Both the position numbers and the translations under genes were made by a program. This document shows positions 37,832 through 47,590 of a stretch of 64,000 bases of DNA, one piece after another. The stretch comes from Amaricoccus sp. (lineage in GTDB: Bacteria; Pseudomonadota; Alphaproteobacteria; Rhodobacterales; Rhodobacteraceae): contig NZ_JAGOMQ010000008.1 of the NCBI RefSeq assembly GCF_017993425.1, positions 54,758 to 118,757 on the forward strand, in the 5' to 3' direction. The first letter of the stretch is position 1; every line of letters begins with the position of its first letter. The notes below the pieces were generated by a model. That model worked only from the letters and a program-made list of their open reading frames with translations, made no database searches and had not been told where the DNA came from.

Positions 37832-38671
37832 ATGGCAAGACCGCAGACGGGAACCGACAAGCCGGGATGGATGAGCGCGCTCATCGTCTACGTCGCCATC
37901 ATCTTCTTGCTGATGCCGCTCCTCGCCATCATCCCGGTCTCGTTCACCGCGGAGCGCTTCCTCTCCATGCCGAAGGGGAACTACTCGCTCCGCCACTACG
38001 AGGCGCTGTTCACCAACCCGATCTGGGGCGAGTCGATCCGGCTCAGCCTCCTCATCGGCGTCATCAGCGCGGTCATCTCCACGATCCTCGCCGTGCTCTT
38101 CGGGCTCGGCCTCTGGTACGTGCGCAACCGCTTCTCGATCGCGCTCGCGGCGCTGGTGTTCCTGCCGATGGTGATGCCGCCGGTCGTCTCGGCAATCATC
38201 ATCTACTTCTTCGAGACCTCGATGGTCGACGTGATCCCCTGGATCGCCTTCGACACCATCGGCGGCGTCGTGCTCGGGCATGTCGTGGTGGCGACGCCCT
38301 TCGCCCTCGTCACCTTCCTCGTCGCCCTCTCCCGCGTCGACCGGCGCATCGACATGGCGGCCCGCGGCCTCGGCGCCTCGCTCTGGCAGTCGATCTTCTG
38401 GGTGGTGCTGCCGAATGCCCGCTTCGGCATCATCTCGGCGGCGTTCCTCGCCTTCATCCTCTCCTGGGAGGAGATCGCGGTCACCATCTTCATCACCTCG
38501 TTCAGCGTCGTCACCCTGCCGCGGCAGATGTGGAACGGCATGCGCGACAACATCGACCCGGCGATCGCGGCGATCTCGGTGATCCTCATCACCATCACCG
38601 TCCTCGTCATCCTCGCCCGCGACCTCTTGCGCTGGCGGGCGGCGGCGCGGGCGCGCAAGGCCGCGGCCTGA
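37832..38671 (+). CDS. potC: PotC-like ABC importer permease
   Basis: A 279-residue permease with six membrane helices and the loop IDMAARGLGASLWQSIFWVVLPNARFG, the EAA motif of PotC proteins. The start is ATG at 37832; the open frame upstream is a shadow of the preceding genes. It is followed 11 bases later by the GlcD-like oxidase gene, which ties that enzyme to the same transcript. Confidence 0.9.
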   Translation: MARPQTGTDKPGWMSALIVYVAIIFLLMPLLAIIPVSFTAERFLSMPKGNYSLRHYEALFTNPIWGESIRLSLLIGVISAVISTILAVLFGLGLWYVRNRFSIALAALVFLPMVMPPVVSAIIIYFFETSMVDVIPWIAFDTIGGVVLGHVVVATPFALVTFLVALSRVDRRIDMAARGLGASLWQSIFWVVLPNARFGIISAAFLAFILSWEEIAVTIFITSFSVVTLPRQMWNGMRDNIDPAIAAISVILITITVLVILARDLLRWRAAARARKAAA

Positions 38672-38682
38672 CCGCGCCGGCA

Positions 38683-40057
38683 ATGGACGCGAGCCTCCTC
38701 GCCGGGCTGCGCGCCGCCGTTCCGGGCGCGACCGTCCGCGACGCGGACGAGCTCGCCTCCCGCGACCCCGGCGCCGACGCGCGCAACCTCGCCGCCGCCG
38801 CGCTGGTCCGCCCCCCCGACGCCGACGCCGTCGCCGCGCTGGTGCGCTGGTGCGGCGCGAACGGCGTGGCGCTCGTCCCCCAGGGCGGCCGCACCGGCCT
38901 CGCCGGCGGGGCCGCTGCCGCGCCGGGGCAGGTGATCTGCGACCTCGGCGCCATGCAGCGGATCGAGGCGATCGACCCCGCCGCCCGCGTCGCCGTCGTC
39001 GAGGCCGGCGTGACGCTGGCCGCGCTGCAGGAGGCCTGCGCCGCGGTCGGCCTCGATCCCGGGATCGACCTCGCCGCCCGCGGCAGCTGCACCATCGGCG
39101 GCATGATCTCGACCAACGCCGGCGGCGCCATGGCCTTCCGCAACGGCACGATGCGCCACCGCGTGCTCGGCCTCGAGGTCGTGCTGCCCGACGGCCGCGT
39201 GCTGCGCGACCTGACGCGGGTGCTCAAGACCAGCGCCGGCTACGACCTCAAGCACCTCTTCATCGGCGCCGAGGGCACGCTCGGCGTCGTCACCCGCGCC
39301 GCGCTGCGGCTGGAGCCGCTCCCCGCCGCCAGCGCCGTCGCCCTCGTCGGCTTGCCCGACGCCGCGAGCGCCCAGCGGATCGTCGCGCATTTCCTCGCCG
39401 CGCCCTCCGCCTCCCTGCGCGCCGCCGAGATCCTGTGGCGCCGCTTCGCCGAGTTCATGCGCGGCGGGCTCGGCTACGAGCCGGGCCTCCTGCCGCTCGA
39501 CGCCCCGTGCATCCTCGTCGTCGAGGTCGCCGCCGGCGACGCCGCCGCCGCGCAGGCGGCGCTGGAGGAGGGGCTCGCCGCCGTCTGGGAGGAGGCCGGC
39601 GTCCTCGACGGCGTGGTCGCCGCCTCGGACGAGCAGGCGCGGCGGATCTGGCGGCTGCGCGAGGAGACCGAGCTGATCGAGCGGCTGCACCGCCTGCCGC
39701 CCTCCTTCGACGTCTCCGTCCCCGGCGGCGTCCTCGACGCCTACGTGGCGCGGATCGAGGCGGAACTGGCCGCGCTGGACCCGGCCTGGGCCCCTTACGT
39801 CTACGGCCATCTCGCCGACGGCAACCTGCACATCACCGTGCCGGTCGACGGCCCGGTCTCCCACGCCGCGCATGACGCGATCGAGGACGTGCTCTATGCC
39901 GGCCTCGCCGCCGCCGGCGGCTCGTTCTCGGCCGAGCACGGCGTCGGGCTGGAAAAGCGCGCCGCCTACGAGCGCAACGCCGATCCGGTGAAGCAGGCGC
40001 TCTCCCGGGCGATCAAGGACCTGATCGACCCGGCCGGCCTGCTCAATCCCGGCAAGA

Positions 40058-40080
<23 letters not shown>
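38683..40080 (+). CDS. GlcD-like FAD-binding 2-hydroxyacid dehydrogenase
   Basis: A 465-residue FAD enzyme of the vanillyl-alcohol-oxidase fold. The FAD-binding PP loop is [12 protein letters not shown] (about 66-77), then [15 protein letters not shown] and [17 protein letters not shown]. The C-terminal domain ends with [22 protein letters not shown] and LLNPGKI. Relatives are glycolate oxidase GlcD, D-2-hydroxyglutarate dehydrogenase and D-lactate dehydrogenase. No GlcE/GlcF partners are present, which favours a single-subunit D-2-hydroxyacid dehydrogenase. Its 3' end overlaps the convergent LLM gene by 23 bases. Confidence 0.87.
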
Positions 40081-41068
<988 letters not shown>

Positions 41069-41149
41069 GGGCGTGCGTCTCCGGGTTCCGCCGGATCTAG
41101 GCGCCCGTCCCCCCGCCGCAAGGAGCCGGCCCGGGGTTAAGCCGACATG

Positions 41150-41195
41150 AAAAAATGGCAAGCCGGATTCCAGCCGGATTCCAGCCACATTCCAG
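41150..41195. repeat. Three 11-bp tandem repeats after lldD copy 2
   Basis: On the minus strand, CTGGAATGTGG is followed by two CTGGAATCCGG units (41195-41163), then CTTGCCATTTTTT. It is the counterpart of 26656-26700. The homology between the two flanks begins earlier, around CTGAAA..GGC..GGAAAAA. Confidence 0.75.
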
Positions 41196-41251
41196 TCCCG
41201 CTTTTTCCTGCCGTTTCAGAAGGATGTCCACTGACGGGGAAAATTGCGCGT

Positions 41252-42394
41252 TCACCCCCGGTCGAGGATGCCCGCATCCACTTCCCGCACGTCCCGCCGC
41301 CCGCACAGCGCCATGGTGATGTCCAGCTCCTGCCGGATGATCTCCAGCGCCCGCGCCACCCCGGCTCGTCCCCCGGCCCCGAGCCCCCACAGGAACGGCC
41401 GGCCGATATGCACTCCCTTCGCCCCCAGCGCCAGCGCCTTCAGCACGTCCTGCCCCGACCGCACCCCCCCGTCCATATGCACCTCCATCCGCCCGTCCAC
41501 CGCCTCCACCACCCGCGGCAGCGCCGAGATCGACGACCGCGCCCCGTCGAGCTGGCGCCCGCCATGGTTCGAGACGATGATCGCGTCCGCCCCCGTATCG
41601 ACGGCGCGCCGGGCGTCCTCGGGATCGAGAATTCCCTTCAAAATCAGTTTCTTGCCCCAACGCTCCCGGATCCAGCCGACGTCGGTCCACGCGAGCCTCG
41701 GGTCGAACTGCGTCGTCGTCCACACCGGCAGCGACTTCAGGTCGGTGACGCTCTTCGCGTGTCCGACGATGTTGCGAAACGTCCGCCGCTCGGTCCCCAG
41801 CATCCCGAGGCACCACGCCGGCCGCGTCGCCAGCTGCCACACATGCTTCGGCGTCCACCGCGGCGGCGCCGACAGGCCGTTGCGGAGATCCTTGTGCCGC
41901 TGCCCGAGGATCTGCAGGTCGAGCGTCAGCACCAGCGCCGAGCACCCCGCCGCCTTCGCCCGGTCGATGAGGCCTTCCACGAAGTCCCGGTCGCGCATGA
42001 CATAAAGCTGGAACCAGAACGGCTTGCGGGTCGCGCCTGCCACATCCTCGATCGAGCAGATCGACATGGTGGAGAGGCAGAACGGCGCCCCGAACGCCTC
42101 CGCCGCCTGCGCCGCGAGCATCTCCCCGTCGGGATGCTGCATCCCCGTCAGCCCCGTCGGCGCCAGCGCCACCGGCATGGCGACCGGCTCGCCGATCATC
42201 TCGGAGGCGAGGTTGCGATCGGTCATGTCGACCAGAACCCGCTGGCGCAGCAGGATTTTCGCGAAGTCCGCCTCGTTCGCCCGGTAGGTTCCCTCCGTCC
42301 AGGCGCCGCTGTCCGCGTAGTCGAAGAACATCTTCGGCACGCGCCGCCGCGCCATCTCCTTCAGATCGCCGATGGTCAGCGCGTCTCCGATCAT
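41252..42394 (-). CDS. lldD: L-lactate dehydrogenase-like FMN protein, copy 2
   Basis: A 380-residue paralogue of the lldD at 25410-26606; most residues are identical, including the Tyr in FDYADSGAW, SNHGGRQLDGARSS with the catalytic His and MDGGVRSGQDVLKALALGAK. It lacks the Ala/Glu-rich C-terminal tail of copy 1 and ends shortly after GILDRG. The start is ATG at 42394; upstream frame residues are not conserved in copy 1. It stands apart from the lactate operon, next to msrA, so it may serve another 2-hydroxyacid or respond to other signals. Confidence 0.92.
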   Translation of the reverse strand: MIGDALTIGDLKEMARRRVPKMFFDYADSGAWTEGTYRANEADFAKILLRQRVLVDMTDRNLASEMIGEPVAMPVALAPTGLTGMQHPDGEMLAAQAAEAFGAPFCLSTMSICSIEDVAGATRKPFWFQLYVMRDRDFVEGLIDRAKAAGCSALVLTLDLQILGQRHKDLRNGLSAPPRWTPKHVWQLATRPAWCLGMLGTERRTFRNIVGHAKSVTDLKSLPVWTTTQFDPRLAWTDVGWIRERWGKKLILKGILDPEDARRAVDTGADAIIVSNHGGRQLDGARSSISALPRVVEAVDGRMEVHMDGGVRSGQDVLKALALGAKGVHIGRPFLWGLGAGGRAGVARALEIIRQELDITMALCGRRDVREVDAGILDRG

Positions 42395-42401
42395 GCGTCC
42401 C

Positions 42402-43052
42402 TCACTGCGGCCGGCCCGTCGCATCCTCGCCCGGCAGCGGCAGCCCCCCGGCCATCGCTACGCCGCCGCCCTTCCAGACCTCGCGCACCCGGGCATCCCG
42501 CCCGCAGGCCCGCCGGTAATAATCGTAACGTAGCGGGTTCTTTACGGCGTAATCCTGATACTGCTCCTCAGCCTTCCAGAATCGCCCCGCCGGCCGCAGC
42601 GCGACCGTGACCGGCCGTCCCAGCACCTCCGTCGCCCGCGCCTTCATCCGCCCCGCCGCCGCCTGCTGCGTCCCGTCGACGTAGAACACCGTCGCGGCAT
42701 AGGCCCGCCCCCGCTCGCACGCCTGCCCCCCTGCGTCGGTCGGGTCCATCGCCAGGAAATACGCGACGAGCAGCCGGTCGTACGTGGTCGCCGCGGGATC
42801 GAACGTCACCCGCACCGCAAGCACGTGCCCGCTCGTGCCGGACACCACGGCGCGGAACGTCGGGTCCTCGAGGCTGCCGCCGGCATAGCCGGTCTCGACG
42901 TCCAGCACCCCCGGCTGGCGGCTGAGATCCGCCTCCACGCACCAGAAGCACCCCGCGGACAGCACCGCCGTCTCGGTCGCCGGCGCGACCACGACGCCGG
43001 CCCCTGCCAGCGTGGCGAACAGCACGATGGCAAGCCATGCGATGAGGCGCAA
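42402..43052 (-). CDS. msrA: Periplasmic peptide methionine sulfoxide reductase MsrA
   Basis: A 216-residue MsrA. The active-site motif GCFWCVE (about 34-40) has the catalytic first Cys, and QEQYQDYAVKNP-type C-terminal residues (EEQYQDYAVKNPLRYDYYRRACG) are present. The N-terminus (MRLIAWLAIVLFATLAGAGV) is a signal peptide or anchor, unlike cytosolic MsrA, so repair of oxidised periplasmic methionine is likely. The start is a TTG at 43052 with GGAG about 7 bases upstream; no better start gives the full signal. It lies 7 bases before lldD copy 2 on the same strand. Confidence 0.88.
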   Translation of the reverse strand: MRLIAWLAIVLFATLAGAGVVVAPATETAVLSAGCFWCVEADLSRQPGVLDVETGYAGGSLEDPTFRAVVSGTSGHVLAVRVTFDPAATTYDRLLVAYFLAMDPTDAGGQACERGRAYAATVFYVDGTQQAAAGRMKARATEVLGRPVTVALRPAGRFWKAEEQYQDYAVKNPLRYDYYRRACGRDARVREVWKGGGVAMAGGLPLPGEDATGRPQ

Positions 43053-43166
43053 GCTCGGGCTCCGGTGGGTGTCCCCGCATGGAAACCGCCAACCGTCGCC
43101 GCGGGCAAGTGATTCTTCTCCGCAGGGCGGATCTTGCGGAACGACGTCCCGCCAGAGCGGGATTCG

Positions 43167-43616
43167 TCAGGCAGTGCGGCGCAGCCGGATCACCACGTCG
43201 ACGCGCGACACGACGGCGCCTTCGGGCGCGCGCGGCGCCCCGGCGAGCAGCACGGCGTCGCCCGGCGCGTCCGTCAGGCTGCCGTCCTCCTCCCAGTAGT
43301 AGTGGGGGTGGTCGTCGATGCGCGTGTCGAAGTAGGACCGTGTCCCGTCCACCGTCACCTCGGCGATCAGGCCGGCGCTGCAGAAGGCGCGGAGGGTGTT
43401 GTAGACCGTGGCGAGCGAGACCGGCGCCCCGCGCTCGGTGGCGGCGGCGTGCAGGCCCTCCGCGGTAACGTGGCGGTTGCGGCCGTCCCCGACGAGCAGC
43501 TCGGCCAAGGCGAGGCGTTGCCGCGTCGGGCGCAGCTGTCCGGCCGTCAGCCAAGCTGCCGCGCGCTCGCGCGGGCTCGACGGGTTCGGGTCGGCCAGCC
43601 TGTCCTTCCGGTTCAT
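43167..43616 (-). CDS. irr: Fur-family iron response regulator Irr
   Basis: A 149-residue Fur-superfamily protein: winged helix LRPTRQRLALAELL...VSLATVYNTLRAFCSAGLI (about 29-83) and dimerisation segment YFDTRIDDHPHYYWEEDGSLTDAP. The pattern SLATVYNTL..F..AGLI..V.VD....YFDT..DDH.HYY matches alphaproteobacterial Irr rather than Fur, PerR or Zur. Irr represses haem synthesis and iron use when iron is low and is unstable or released when haem is present. A CxxC zinc site is absent, as in Irr. The ATG is at 43616. Confidence 0.87.
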   Translation of the reverse strand: MNRKDRLADPNPSSPRERAAAWLTAGQLRPTRQRLALAELLVGDGRNRHVTAEGLHAAATERGAPVSLATVYNTLRAFCSAGLIAEVTVDGTRSYFDTRIDDHPHYYWEEDGSLTDAPGDAVLLAGAPRAPEGAVVSRVDVVIRLRRTA

Positions 43617-43763
43617 GGCGCCAGCATACCGCGAGCGGAAGGGGAATTTCCAGCCGCAAAGCGCGGGCGCGTCCCGTGGAAACGAATCGTTGGCGGGCTC
43701 GCGCGGGGGTGGCAGGCTCACGCTCCGGCTTTGGCCGGGCTGCAAGCCATGCATGAGGTTCCG

Positions 43764-44030
43764 ATGAGACGACTTACCGGCGCGGCGGCGCTGGCGGCGG
43801 CGCTCACCGTGCAAATCCAGCCGGCGTATCCGAACGACGCGACGGCGGCGGCCATCGCCGCGGGGATCGCCGGCGTCGCGGTCGGGGCGGCGATCGCCAA
43901 CCACCACCATCACTCGCATCCCGGCGGGCATTTCACCCCGAAGCCCGGGGTGACCTGCTACAACAAGCAGCGCGCCTGCTACCACGACGACGGCAGCTTC
44001 GCCGCCAACGCCACCTGGGAGTATTTCTGA
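43764..44030 (+). CDS. Small secreted protein with His cluster, unknown
   Basis: An 88-residue protein: signal peptide (about 1-24), then a glycine/alanine stretch AIAAGIAGVAVGAAIA that could insert in a membrane (glycine-zipper-like), then NHHHHSHPGGH and a C-terminal motif CYNKQRACYHDDGSFAANATWEYF. The paired cysteines and aromatic end look conserved-domain-like, but I do not know the family. The ATG at 43764 follows GAGG by 5 bases. It is coupled to the next gene (TGATG) and divergent from irr, so iron control is possible. The histidines could bind metal. Confidence 0.7.
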   Translation: MRRLTGAAALAAALTVQIQPAYPNDATAAAIAAGIAGVAVGAAIANHHHHSHPGGHFTPKPGVTCYNKQRACYHDDGSFAANATWEYF

Positions 44031-44449
44031 TGATCCGGCGTCTTCTGTGCGCGGCGGCGGTTGCGGCGGCGGCCGGGCCGGGGGCGGCTGCCTCCGACCC
44101 GTTGCAGGCCGCCTGGGAGGCCGCCGGGCCGGGGACGGGCGGCCTCGTGAGCGACGACGAGCTCGCGCAGCTCAACGTGATCGCCTACCACGGCGCGGTG
44201 GCGAGCCTCTGCGAGGGCTATGCGCTCGACGAGGCGCAGGTCGCCACGGCGACGAACGCCGTCCTGCAGGACGTGCCGGAGGGGATGGCGGCGGAGCAGC
44301 AGCTGCAGCGCCATGTCGACGTGCTGATCGCGCTGGGGACGGCGCGGGGGCTCTTTCTCGCCGAGGGGGCGCTCGGCGGCGAGCGGTTCTGCGCGGCGGC
44401 GAAGGAGACGCGGGACGCGCCGGACTTCGACGACTTCTGGAAGGATTGA
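44030..44449 (+). CDS. Secreted protein of unknown function
   Basis: A 139-residue protein with a signal peptide (MIRRLLCAAAVAAAAGPGAAA). The mature part is mostly helical and acidic with two cysteines (SLCEGYAL and ERFCAAAK), which could form a disulfide. No family recognised. Its start overlaps the stop of the His-cluster protein gene (TGATG), so the two are probably made together and act in the periplasm. It ends 8 bases from the convergent SH3-protein gene. Confidence 0.7.
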   Translation: MIRRLLCAAAVAAAAGPGAAASDPLQAAWEAAGPGTGGLVSDDELAQLNVIAYHGAVASLCEGYALDEAQVATATNAVLQDVPEGMAAEQQLQRHVDVLIALGTARGLFLAEGALGGERFCAAAKETRDAPDFDDFWKD

Positions 44450-44457
44450 GCGCGCCC

Positions 44458-45078
44458 CTACTCGATCGTCTCGTCGGGCAGCACGCCCCAGAGGCCGGCG
44501 CGGTGCGTCCAGCCGCTGACGCCGTCGGCGCCGAGCTCGCACCAGTCGCCGCGGCAATGCTCGAGGCGGGCGACGACGCCCGGCTCGGCGAAGGCGCGGA
44601 TGGGGGCGGTCTCGCTCGGGTCGGCGCGGAGCGCGGACGGGGCGTCGCCGCCGACGAGGACGGTGCGGATGCCGGAGAGCAGCGTGTGGTGGACCCAGCC
44701 GCCGGCCCCGTCGGCGTCGCGGACCCGCCGCCAGTTGCCGTACTCCCCCGTCACCTCGAGCGGCATGCCGCGGCGGACGAAGGTCCAGTCGACCTTGTGG
44801 TCGAGGCTGGGGCCGCGGCGGGCGTTGGCGCTCTCGGCGCGCATCGAGACGAAGCGGGGGAGCGGCATCCCGGTGACCGGGCCGACGTTCGGGTCGGGCG
44901 CCGGATCGGCGGCAGGGGCCGCGGCGGCGGCCGGGTCGGGCGCCGGATCGGCGGCAGGGGCCGCGGCGGCGGCCGGGTCGGCCTCGGCGGCGGCGCGCGC
45001 CTGGCCGTCCGGGGCGACGCCCGCGGCGAGAAGAAGGACGAGGACCGCGCCGGGGAGGCGGGCGGCGGACAGAGCCAT
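44458..45078 (-). CDS. SH3-domain (SH3b) secreted protein
   Basis: A 206-residue protein: signal peptide (about 1-28), an Ala/Pro/Asp linker made of two copies of AAAAAPAADPAPDP, then two SH3b-like modules (RAESANARRGPSLDHKVDWTF and the RADPSETAPIRAFAEPGVVARL segment), each ending in a W-G-type strand (GWVHHTLL, GWTHRAGLWG). This is the architecture of alphaproteobacterial SH3 proteins (COG3807 type) thought to bind the cell wall. The linker is encoded by a 42-bp tandem repeat. The ATG is at 45078. Confidence 0.82.
   Translation of the reverse strand: MALSAARLPGAVLVLLLAAGVAPDGQARAAAEADPAAAAAPAADPAPDPAAAAAPAADPAPDPNVGPVTGMPLPRFVSMRAESANARRGPSLDHKVDWTFVRRGMPLEVTGEYGNWRRVRDADGAGGWVHHTLLSGIRTVLVGGDAPSALRADPSETAPIRAFAEPGVVARLEHCRGDWCELGADGVSGWTHRAGLWGVLPDETIE
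44891..44980. repeat. 42-bp tandem repeat in the SH3-protein gene
   Basis: A 42-base unit beginning GGGTCGGGCGCCGGATCGG is present twice without mismatch, with a partial third unit. It encodes the Ala/Pro/Asp linker in frame. Recent slippage expansion is likely. Confidence 0.8.
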
Positions 45079-45198
45079 GACGGGACCCCTGCTCAAGGCG
45101 CCTCGACGTGCCGGGAAGTGTCTGGATATCCCCGACCCTCCCGTGCAATTATCTGCCGACCATAGCCGAACCGCACGGCGAGAGGAACAGGAATCCGC

Positions 45199-46185
45199 AT
45201 GGCCGACAACCGGTTGAAAGTCGTCGTGACGCGTCGTCTCCCCGATATGGTGGAGGCGCGGATGCGCGAGCTCTTCGATGCGACTCTGAGCGCGGACGAC
45301 CGGCCGATGGCGCCGGAGGCGATCGCCGAGGCGATCGCGGAGGCGGACGTGCTGGTGCCGACCATCACCGACAGGATCGACCAGGCCCTGATCTCGCGCG
45401 CCGGCCCAAAGCTGAAGCTGATCGCGAACTACGGCGCGGGCTTCGATCATATCGACGTCGCCACGGCGCTCCGGCGCGGGATCATGGTGACGAACACGCC
45501 GGGCGTGCTGGCGGAGGACACCGCCGACATGGCGATGGCGCTGATCCTCGCGGTGCCGCGGCGGCTGCAGGAGGGGGCGCAGCTGATGCAGCGCGGCGAC
45601 TGGGACGGCTGGAGCCCGACCGCGCTCCTCGGCCACCGCATCGCCGGCAAGAAGCTCGGCATCCTCGGCTTCGGGGCGATCGGACGGGCCATCGCGGCGC
45701 GCTCGCATCCCTTCGGGCTCGAGGTGCATTACCACGCCCGGCGGCGGGTGCATCCCGACATCGAGAAGGAGCACGGGGCGACCTGGTGGGAGAGCCTCGA
45801 CCAGATGCTGACGCGGATCGACATCCTGTCGATCAACGTGCCGCACACGCCCTCGACCTTCCACCTGATGAACGCCCGCCGGCTGAAGCTGATGAAGCCG
45901 ACGGCGATCGTGGTGAACACCGCCCGCGGCGAGGTGATCGACGAGAACGCGCTGACCCGGATGTTGCGGGCGGGCGAGCTGGCCGGGGCCGGGCTCGACG
46001 TCTACGAGCACGGCCACGACATCAACCCGCGGCTGCGGGCGCTGCCGAACGTGCTCCTGCTGCCGCACATGGGCTCGGCGACGATCGAGGGCCGCATCGA
46101 GATGGGCGAGAAGGTCATCATCAACATCAAGACCTATGCCGACGGGCACCGCCCGCCCGACCAGGTCGTGCCGGCGATGCTGTGA
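45199..46185 (+). CDS. gyaR: Glyoxylate reductase / D-2-hydroxyacid dehydrogenase
   Basis: A 328-residue NAD(P)-dependent dehydrogenase. The Rossmann motif is LGILGFGAIGRAIAARS (about 153-169), Arg lies in VVNTARGEVIDE (about 234-245), Glu in LDVYEHGHD, and the catalytic His in LLPHMGSAT. It resembles GyaR and formate-dehydrogenase-like 2-hydroxyacid dehydrogenases of alphaproteobacteria. It differs clearly from the GhrA-like protein at 19770. It is monocistronic; a 9-bp hairpin begins at its stop codon. Confidence 0.88.
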   Translation: MADNRLKVVVTRRLPDMVEARMRELFDATLSADDRPMAPEAIAEAIAEADVLVPTITDRIDQALISRAGPKLKLIANYGAGFDHIDVATALRRGIMVTNTPGVLAEDTADMAMALILAVPRRLQEGAQLMQRGDWDGWSPTALLGHRIAGKKLGILGFGAIGRAIAARSHPFGLEVHYHARRRVHPDIEKEHGATWWESLDQMLTRIDILSINVPHTPSTFHLMNARRLKLMKPTAIVVNTARGEVIDENALTRMLRAGELAGAGLDVYEHGHDINPRLRALPNVLLLPHMGSATIEGRIEMGEKVIINIKTYADGHRPPDQVVPAML

Positions 46186-46202
46186 ACACGCCCCGTGTTC
46201 AC
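46182..46202 (+). terminator. Hairpin at the end of gyaR
   Basis: GTGAACACG and CGTGTTCAC form a perfect 9-bp stem with a CCC loop, beginning at the gyaR stop codon. The right arm merges into the TTCACGCGTGAA palindrome. A short A-run follows on the plus strand, so intrinsic termination is uncertain. Confidence 0.5.
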
Positions 46203-46209
46203 GCGTGAA
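46198..46209. promoter_or_regulatory. Recurring palindrome, site 4
   Basis: TTCACGCGTGAA carries the same TCACGCGTGA core as the sites at 18595 and 31145. Here it lies between convergent genes (gyaR and the HDAC-like gene), so a simple promoter-operator role does not fit this copy. Confidence 0.45.
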
Positions 46210-46273
46210 AACCCTCTAACCCATTGATTTTCTATCTAACGAAGTGTGAATCCGCGCAGTGGCGCGCGCGGGG

Positions 46274-47179
46274 TCACGCGGCGAGGCGGGCGGCTTCCTC
46301 GAAGATGAGGGCGTGGCGGGCGGCGAGGCGCCAGGGGTCGTCGTCGTAGCCGCCGCCGAGGACGCCGGCGACCGGCAGGGACCGGGCGCGGGCCCAGGCG
46401 AGGACGAGGGCGTCGCGGGCGCGCAGGCCCTCGAAGGTCAGCGCGAGGCGGCCGAGGCGGTCGGCCTCGAACGGGTCCACGCCGGCGTTGTAGAAGACGA
46501 GATCGGGGGCGAAGGCCTCGGTCGCGGCGAGGGCGAGGGCGAGCGTCTCGAGATAGGCGCGGTCGCCGAGGCGGTCGGGGAGCGGGAAGTCGAGGTCGGA
46601 GACGGCCTTGCGCGCCGGGTAGTTGCGCTCGGCGTGGAGCGAGAGGGTGAGGACGCGCGGGTCACGGGCGAAGATGCGCGCGGTGCCGTCGCCCTGGTGG
46701 ACGTCGCAGTCGACCACGAGCACGCGGCGGACCACGCCCTCGTCGAGGAGGGCGCGGGCGGCGACCGCGACGTCGTTGAAGACGCAGAACCCGGCGCCGC
46801 CCTCGGGGCCGGCGTGGTGCGAGCCGCCGGCCATGTTGCAGGCGAGCCCGTGCTCGAGGGCGAGGCGGGCGGCGAGCAGGGTTCCGGCCGCGGAGAGGAA
46901 GGAGCGGCGGGCGACCGCGGGCGTGGAGGGCAGGCCGATGCGGCGCGCCTCCTCGGGCGTCAGCCGCGCTCCCGCGACGCGCTCGACGTAGCCGAGGTCG
47001 TGGACGGCGGCGACCTGGGCGACGCGCGCCGGCGCCGGGGCGAGGAAGCCGCCGGAGGAAGGCAGCAGGCCGCGGGCGGCCAGCGCCTCGCGGAGGTAGC
47101 CGTATTTCGACATCGGGAAGCGATGGCCGGGGCGGAGCTGGGCCATGTAGTCGGGGTGGTAGACGATGGGGAGGCGCAT
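46274..47179 (-). CDS. Histone-deacetylase-family (acetylpolyamine/acetoin type) amidohydrolase
   Basis: A 301-residue HDAC-superfamily protein with GGSHHAGPEGGAGFCVFNDVAVA (about 117-139, the paired active-site histidines), VDCDVHQGDGTA (zinc Asp/His), the Asp in YNAGVDPFEAD and GGGYDDD near the end. Bacterial members deacetylate acetylpolyamines, acetoin-like compounds or short-chain acyl-lysines. Given the polyamine-type importers and AruI/ALDH genes elsewhere in the window, an acetylpolyamine substrate is attractive but unproven. ATG 47179 is preferred over the GTG one codon upstream. Confidence 0.85.
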   Translation of the reverse strand: MRLPIVYHPDYMAQLRPGHRFPMSKYGYLREALAARGLLPSSGGFLAPAPARVAQVAAVHDLGYVERVAGARLTPEEARRIGLPSTPAVARRSFLSAAGTLLAARLALEHGLACNMAGGSHHAGPEGGAGFCVFNDVAVAARALLDEGVVRRVLVVDCDVHQGDGTARIFARDPRVLTLSLHAERNYPARKAVSDLDFPLPDRLGDRAYLETLALALAATEAFAPDLVFYNAGVDPFEADRLGRLALTFEGLRARDALVLAWARARSLPVAGVLGGGYDDDPWRLAARHALIFEEAARLAA

Positions 47180-47272
47180 CACGCAGCCTCGGGCGAGGCG
47201 TGTCGCGTAGAGGAGCGACCGGAGGCCGCGCGATCACGCATCCTCCTTGCAGGGCCGGCTTCCTGCCTTGGT

Positions 47273-47590
47273 TCAGGAGACAGCTTGGAGCCCCTTCGTC
47301 GCCACGAGAGTGAGGAGCTTGAGCGAAGCGCCGCGCGGACGCTTCTCCCCGCGCTCCCATTGGCTTACGAGGCCGGTCGTGACGTTGAGGTAGCGCGCGA
47401 AGACCGCCTGGCTGACGTTCTCGCGCGCCCGGATGGCCCGGATCTCCTCCGGCGCCAGCGGCCCCACCGGCGTGAGGCAAAGCGTGTCGAACTCCTTCAT
47501 CGATCGCGGGGAAAGGACGCCCGCTTCGCTGAGTCCGAGGGCGGTCTCGTGGACGGCGGCGAGGGCGTCGCTCCTGTAAGGCTCAGTCAT
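47273..47590 (-). CDS. higA: HigA-like antitoxin, HTH_3 type
   Basis: A 105-residue protein with a C-terminal helix-turn-helix (about 50-97): EEIRAIRARENVSQAVFARYLNVTTGLVSQWERGEKRP. The N-terminal half is the toxin-facing segment typical of this antitoxin group. The start overlaps the upstream toxin gene by 8 bases. It should neutralise the toxin and repress the operon through the dyad at 47981-47999. Toxin-first order is the HigBA arrangement. Confidence 0.85.
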   Translation of the reverse strand: MTEPYRSDALAAVHETALGLSEAGVLSPRSMKEFDTLCLTPVGPLAPEEIRAIRARENVSQAVFARYLNVTTGLVSQWERGEKRPRGASLKLLTLVATKGLQAVS

